Assembly (NCBI GenBank): GCA_049282265.1
Contig: JBAPTR010000135.1
Coordinates: 1-8,527 of the forward strand
DNA length: 8,527 bases
Source: CAYUCJ01 sp049282265
GTDB taxonomy: Bacteria; Desulfobacterota; DSM-4660; Desulfatiglandales; Desulfatiglandaceae
Direction of reading: 5' to 3'
Shown here piece by piece: positions 5,844-8,527 of the stretch (the first letter of the stretch is position 1; each line of letters opens with the position of its first letter). The notes beneath the pieces were generated by a model. The model did no database searches. It worked only from the letters and a program-made list of their open reading frames with translations, and was not told the origin of the DNA. The position numbers were made by a program, and so were the translations under genes.

Positions 5844-5992
5844 TTGCGATCACCTTTGATGAAATCGTGAAAAGCCCGGTCATCAGGACCTTTTGGCCCG
5901 CCTGACCTCGCGACCCTTACATCAGTCCCCTCTTTCAAGCTATCGAAATCATCCCTGGTCCTGCGGGACTTGAAAGCTTCCTCGGGGTTCAT
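5840..5992 (-). CDS. Small 50-residue charged protein, translationally coupled, unknown function
   Basis: This gene falls below usual ORF length limits. It starts with ATG at 5992, one base after the TGA of the carbon-nitrogen hydrolase (TGAAATG), and GAGGA lies 7 bases before the ATG. It ends in a TGA that overlaps the ATG of the SRPBCC gene (ATGA). The product begins MNPEEAFKSRRTRDDFDSLK and ends FHDFIKGDRK. It is rich in Asp, Arg, Lys and Gly and has no Cys, signal or membrane segment. A basic and acidic first half and a Gly-Pro turn (GGPKGPDD) precede a short amphipathic end. The precise packing between two genes, with its own ribosome site, argues for real translation. I recognise no family; it may be a partner or subunit of one of the operon enzymes. 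Confidence 0.65.
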   Translation of the reverse strand: MNPEEAFKSRRTRDDFDSLKEGTDVRVARSGGPKGPDDRAFHDFIKGDRK

Positions 5993-5993
5993 T

Positions 5994-6818
5994 TCAGTCC
6001 TCAACAATGCTTGTTTGCGTTTCGATCAGAGAAGCGTAAAACGATGGGCGTCGATCTTCAAGTAGATGGTTCCTGTCCGTCATCAGCTTGCTCCTTGCAA
6101 GGCCTATATCAATTTCAGCCAGGTAGAGTTCCTCCCTGTCTGCCGACGCGCGATAAATGCATTCCCCCTTTGGCGTCACCACTTGGCTCCGTCCTGTAAA
6201 TTCAAGGGTACCCCGCGGGCGGGCGTCTGAACCGAGCCGATTGCTCGTCACGGAAAAGACTCCATTTTCAAGGCTCCTTGTCAGCATGGCATTCTGACAG
6301 ACCGGCAGGACCAAATTCGATGGGTGACACAGGATATCTGTTCCTTTCAGAGCCAGCACCCGAGCCACCTCGGGGAAGGCCCAGTCGAAACACACCATCA
6401 TACCGATTCTTGCTCCCCTGACCGCCACAGGCGTAAGTGGCGTATCTCCGGGATCGAAGCATTCCTTTTCCGTGTTGAAAAGGTGGAGCTTCCGATAGGT
6501 ATGGACGAGGCCCTGGGGACCAATGAGGAGGGCACTGTTGAAGGCCTTATCATCACAACGTTCAGCGAATCCTGTGACCAGGTAAAGGTTCCGCTTGCGG
6601 CACAACTGGACCAGGCCATCGACTGTTGGCGAACGCCCGGTATCTTCGGCCAGAGAAAAGACTTCTGCACGGTCCTGGAAATAATAACCCGTGAAGGCCA
6701 GCTCAGGAAGGACGATAAGGTCCGCTTCGACTCCATTAAGGGCGGAGAGCACCTTTTCGAGGTTTGATTCTACTTCACCAAACCCCGGTTCGAACTGATA
6801 AAATCCTACTTTCAACAT
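5994..6818 (-). CDS. Carbon-nitrogen hydrolase (nitrilase superfamily amidase)
   Basis: The product has 274 residues from ATG 6818, the usual size for a single-domain nitrilase-superfamily amidase. The Glu-Lys-Cys triad is intact: Glu39 in LIVLPELAFTGYYF, Lys110 in YRKLHLF, and Cys143 in MMVCFDWAFPE. The family Glu after the Lys (EKECFDPGD) is also present. ILCHPSNLVLP and RSLENGVFSVTSNRLG match the later conserved blocks. It should hydrolyse a linear amide, carbamoyl or nitrile group through a thioester intermediate, but the substrate is unknown. The frame stays open to an ATG at 6875, but those 19 extra residues (MQGGASPPTFFFP...) precede the first conserved strand MLKVGFYQFEP and lack a good ribosome site, whereas GAGG lies 9 bases before 6818. 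It is the first enzyme gene of the operon, and its start lies inside the 42-codon leader ORF. Confidence 0.92.
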   Translation of the reverse strand: MLKVGFYQFEPGFGEVESNLEKVLSALNGVEADLIVLPELAFTGYYFQDRAEVFSLAEDTGRSPTVDGLVQLCRKRNLYLVTGFAERCDDKAFNSALLIGPQGLVHTYRKLHLFNTEKECFDPGDTPLTPVAVRGARIGMMVCFDWAFPEVARVLALKGTDILCHPSNLVLPVCQNAMLTRSLENGVFSVTSNRLGSDARPRGTLEFTGRSQVVTPKGECIYRASADREELYLAEIDIGLARSKLMTDRNHLLEDRRPSFYASLIETQTSIVED

Positions 6819-6903
6819 TAAATAAGGCCTCAAAACAGGAAAGAAGAAAGTCGGGGGGGAAGCTCCGCCCTGCATGGTCAGTCATCTCATCTCGCATGAT
6901 CAT
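6775..6903 (-). CDS. Candidate 42-residue leader ORF overlapping the hydrolase start
   Basis: It starts with ATG at 6903, with the strong ribosome site GGAGAAAGGA (6917-6908) directly upstream. It is the first ORF after the predicted transcription start (about 6943) and ends in TGA at 6775-6777, inside the hydrolase gene, overlapping it by 44 bases in another frame. The peptide starts MIMRDEMTDHAGRSFPPDFL and has a hydrophobic middle. I see no family. It could be a leader that couples or tunes hydrolase translation, or a chance ORF beside a good ribosome site used in some other way. Confidence 0.3.
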   Translation of the reverse strand: MIMRDEMTDHAGRSFPPDFLLSCFEALFNVESRILSVRTGVW

Positions 6904-6918
6904 GAAGTCCTTTCTCCA

Positions 6919-6932
6919 TTCATACGTATGAA
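6919..6932. promoter_or_regulatory. Perfect 14-bp palindrome, candidate operator
   Basis: TTCATACGTATGAA is its own reverse complement. It lies about 11-24 bases downstream of the predicted start of transcription and just before the leader ORF ribosome site. This is a classical place for a repressor to block transcription or initiation. No regulator gene is present in the window, so the binding protein is unknown. Confidence 0.5.
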
Positions 6933-6949
6933 CCGGAACACCGATCAGA

Positions 6950-6978
6950 ATAGTAGGAAAAAACAACGGGCATGTCAA
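6950..6978 (-). promoter_or_regulatory. Sigma-70-type promoter of the hydrolase operon
   Basis: The minus strand shows TTGACA (6978-6973), a spacer of exactly 17 bases and TACTAT (6955-6950). The -35 is a perfect consensus and the -10 matches at four of six positions, including TA at the start and AT at the end. Transcription would start near 6943 and run into the leader ORF and hydrolase gene. Confidence 0.7.
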
Positions 6979-7049
6979 ACACGATTCAGGACAGCCATTG
7001 ATCCGGCGAGACAGAGGGGTAAGGTGAATTGAGAGGGTTTTGTTGATTT

Positions 7050-7449
7050 ATTGTTGATGACTTCGTAAAAAGCTGGTTTATGCTGCAAGCGGCAGCCTAT
7101 GAGGAACGAATTGGAGGAGAACCTGACACTCTTTTTCAGACCCTTTCTAAATACCTTGGGAGGGGATGGACGCCCATTTGGGGTTTAAGGGTAGCCATTG
7201 AAAAGTGCCAGGGCCTCTGGAGGCGTAAACCCCAAATAGCCGTCCAGGTCGGAGCCCGTGCCAAGTGCACTATGAGAAAGGGTCTGAAAAAGACTCTCAG
7301 GCCCTCCTCCTGGCTGCAGCAAATAAAATGGCTCGCTATGAGGATGCAGCGCAACCCTTTGATTTGCAAGGAAAACGAAAATCACACTTTTCGGTTTCCG
7401 TCAGTAAAAAGTCCAGGGACGGACTTTTTACGGTTCCATCATTGTTGAT
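7050..7449. mobile_element. MITE-like nested inverted-repeat element with possible 9-bp target duplication
   Basis: This fills most of the 460-base stretch without an accepted gene. The outer termini TGATGACTTCGTAAAAAG (7055-7072) and the reverse complement of 7424-7441 agree at 14 of 18 bases (TGATG-N4-CGTAAAAAG). Inside, 7113-7148 pairs with 7275-7310 (32 of 36) and 7168-7187 pairs with 7226-7245 (18 of 20), so the single strand could fold into one long hairpin of about 200 bases. ATTGTTGAT occurs at 7050-7058 and again at 7441-7449 and could be a target-site duplication. ORFs through it are mirror images created by the arms and show no protein family. There is no transposase. Confidence 0.6.
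7404..7431 (-). terminator. Terminator hairpin after the lytic transglycosylase gene
   Basis: GTAAAAAGTCC (7404-7414), a 6-base loop AGGGAC and GGACTTTTTAC (7421-7431) form a perfect 11-bp stem. It begins 7 bases after the stop codon of the transglycosylase. The T-run is inside the stem, so termination could work in either direction. It also forms the right edge of the MITE-like element. Confidence 0.6.
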
Positions 7450-8305
7450 AAAGCTGATGATATTCCATGACCTTTGCAACATAGTATCGCGTGTGTTTGA
7501 AAGGAGGAATCCCGTTATACTCCCTCACTTTTCGACTCCCGGCGTTGTAGGCTGCGATGGCCAGTTTGATATTTCCATCGAATTGGTCCAGGAGCTGTCT
7601 AAAGTACCTGACTCCGGCGTCGATATTGAGTTCGGGATCGAAGCTGTCTTCCACACCCAAGGCCTTGGCGGTCCTGGGCATGAGCTGCATCAATCCCTTG
7701 GCACCTTTCCTGGATACCGCCTTCGGGTTATAGCTTGACTCCGCCATGATGATTGCCTTCACCAGGGAAGGATCGACCTCATATCGCCCTGCAGCCTTTT
7801 GAATGATCTGATCGAAAGGGTGTTCAGTCGTCTCGTCCTGATACAAGGACAGGTTTTCTTCAGGTTCACCGACAGGAGCCGTTTGGGCCGGACGGGTCGA
7901 AAGATCCACTCTGGAAGGCAGAGAGGGAAGCACGCTCAATTTTGGGCCTGGTCCTGCCTGGCCAAAATCCATCGGTTGGGGCGAACCAGGGACGGAGATC
8001 AACACTTCGCCTGCATCCATGTTTGCCTCTTCAGATGATTTTACCTCCCCAAGCAGGGTTTCATTGTCTGAATGGACCAGTCCCTCTTCGTTCTCCTGAT
8101 TACGAATACCGAATAGTACCAATCGTATCTCTTCGGAAACCGTATCGCCGGGCTTCTCCCCCATACTGAAATGAGGCGTACCCACCGCAAGGATCATGAG
8201 ACACAAAATGACCCACTTGGTCACATGCACAAAAGGGGAGCCTATGTATGATACCTCTTTCACCGATAACTGTCCTTTGCTATGAAATGACTTGTCGCTG
8301 AACAT
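7439..8305 (-). CDS. Membrane-anchored SLT-type lytic transglycosylase (GH23 family)
   Basis: The product has 288 residues. Residues 31-49 (WVILCLMILAVGTPHFSMG) form an uncleaved anchor or late signal peptide after a 30-residue N-tail. Residues 50-160 are a low-complexity Pro/Ser/Glu-rich periplasmic linker. Residues 162-286 are the SLT domain: the catalytic acid is Glu189 in IIMAESSYNP, followed by GAKGLMQLMPRTAKALGV (201-218), NIDAGVRYF (227-235) and IAAYNAGSRKV (250-260), all family hallmarks. It cleaves the MurNAc-GlcNAc bond of peptidoglycan to give 1,6-anhydro ends, for wall turnover or insertion of envelope machines. The start is ATG at 8305 with GGAG nine bases upstream. Downstream GTG codons just before the membrane helix are less likely starts. 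It appears monocistronic, with its own terminator, and its stop codon lies in the edge of the MITE-like element. Confidence 0.92.
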   Translation of the reverse strand: MFSDKSFHSKGQLSVKEVSYIGSPFVHVTKWVILCLMILAVGTPHFSMGEKPGDTVSEEIRLVLFGIRNQENEEGLVHSDNETLLGEVKSSEEANMDAGEVLISVPGSPQPMDFGQAGPGPKLSVLPSLPSRVDLSTRPAQTAPVGEPEENLSLYQDETTEHPFDQIIQKAAGRYEVDPSLVKAIIMAESSYNPKAVSRKGAKGLMQLMPRTAKALGVEDSFDPELNIDAGVRYFRQLLDQFDGNIKLAIAAYNAGSRKVREYNGIPPFKHTRYYVAKVMEYHQLYQQ

Positions 8306-8390
8306 TGATGGAACTCCAGGAACTCAATCCCTCGCCTTTTTAGGCACGCAACCCGCAACGTGGTATTTGCATTTTTCACTTGACTATTAA

Positions 8391-8406
8391 AGCCAAAATC
8401 ATGCCA
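8391..8406 (-). promoter_or_regulatory. Candidate sigma-54 (RpoN) promoter of the transglycosylase gene
   Basis: The minus strand reads TGGCATG-N4-TGGCT against the consensus TGGCACR-N4-TTGCW. The invariant GG (-24) and GC (-12) are present at the correct 12-base step. Two bases depart from consensus (T for C, and G for T in TTGC). Transcription would start near 8380, giving a leader of about 75 bases. No sigma-70 pair with proper spacing was found, although a lone TTGACA lies nearby. Confidence 0.4.
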
Positions 8407-8484
8407 AAAAACGTATATGAGTTTTTGTCAATAATATCGGTTTGTTATCCAATTGGCCCACGTTGATGCCCGGGGGATAACATT

Positions 8485-8502
8485 GTATCTATGAATTGAT
8501 AC
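8485..8502. promoter_or_regulatory. Inverted repeat GTATC-N8-GATAC upstream of the sigma-54 candidate
   Basis: GTATC (8485-8489) and GATAC (8498-8502) form a short inverted repeat about 105-120 bases upstream of the expected start. Enhancer-binding activators of sigma-54 often bind there. A further GTATCGTAT stretch lies at 8514-8522. The link is positional only. Confidence 0.25.
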
Positions 8503-8527
8503 TCCATTTATATGTATCGTATTACAC

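Noticed and set aside
5148..5870. 240-codon plus-strand ORF
   Set aside because: It is antisense to the SRPBCC and amidohydrolase genes, whose motifs are intact. The length is a by-product of codon bias.
6819..6875. N-terminal extension of the CN hydrolase from the ATG at 6875
   Set aside because: The extra 19 residues precede the first conserved strand, look non-native (GGASPPTFFFP) and lack a ribosome site. The start at 6818 fits better.
7136..7385. Two overlapping minus-strand ORFs inside the MITE-like element, plus the plus-strand ORFs 7080-7448 and 7265-7738
   Set aside because: They follow the inverted-repeat arms and read similar peptides in mirrored order. One also runs antisense into the transglycosylase gene. 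No family is visible.
1..8527. tRNA, rRNA, CRISPR array, transposase or phage genes
   Set aside because: I saw no direct-repeat and spacer pattern, no cloverleaf-like sequence and no integrase or transposase motif on either strand by eye. A covariance-model or profile search was not possible.

Overview
The window is an 8.5-kb piece of a bacterial chromosome, probably from a Gram-negative organism related to the Desulfobacterota/Deltaproteobacteria. That assignment is an inference. It rests on family resemblance, the -24/-12 (sigma-54 type) promoter candidate, the lipoprotein and periplasmic export signals, and intergenic palindromes with CGTAAAAAG termini of a kind I associate with that group. 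Every gene I accept is on the minus strand, so the window is best read from right (8527) to left (1).

Right end (8527-7404): a membrane-anchored SLT-type lytic transglycosylase, preceded by a candidate sigma-54 promoter and an upstream inverted repeat, and followed by a terminator hairpin. Next is a gene-free stretch (about 7440-6979). It holds a nested inverted-repeat (MITE-like) element flanked by a possible 9-bp duplication, then a very good sigma-70-type promoter with a perfect 14-bp palindrome just downstream of the expected start.

That promoter drives a tight catabolic-looking operon (6978-4395): a 42-codon leader ORF with a strong ribosome site, a carbon-nitrogen (nitrilase-superfamily) hydrolase, a hidden 50-residue protein, an SRPBCC/START-fold protein and an amidohydrolase-2 family metal enzyme. 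Two of the junctions are 1-nt or ATGA couplings. The combination suggests stepwise hydrolysis of an amide or nitrile, but the substrate cannot be read from the sequence.

Middle (4394-2078): a palindromic element, an O6-alkylguanine-DNA alkyltransferase (ogt), a second and different palindromic element, and a two-gene unit encoding a cysteine-rich DUF3795 protein and an aspartate/glutamate-racemase family protein with Asp in place of the first catalytic Cys. Just after the racemase lies a decayed C-terminus of a DadA-like D-amino-acid dehydrogenase, so the locus once joined two D-amino-acid functions.

Left end (2022-1): a four-gene ECF sigma-factor unit. It encodes the sigma factor, a one-TM putative anti-sigma factor whose outer domain is an AMPK/CBM48-type early-set domain, a small lipoprotein with a second diverged copy of that domain, and a secreted helical protein that runs off the window. 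The sigma gene is preceded by an AAC-N16-CGT promoter typical of ECF autoregulation. This signalling unit, which resembles the SigI/RsgI idea in layout only, is the most interesting system in the window.
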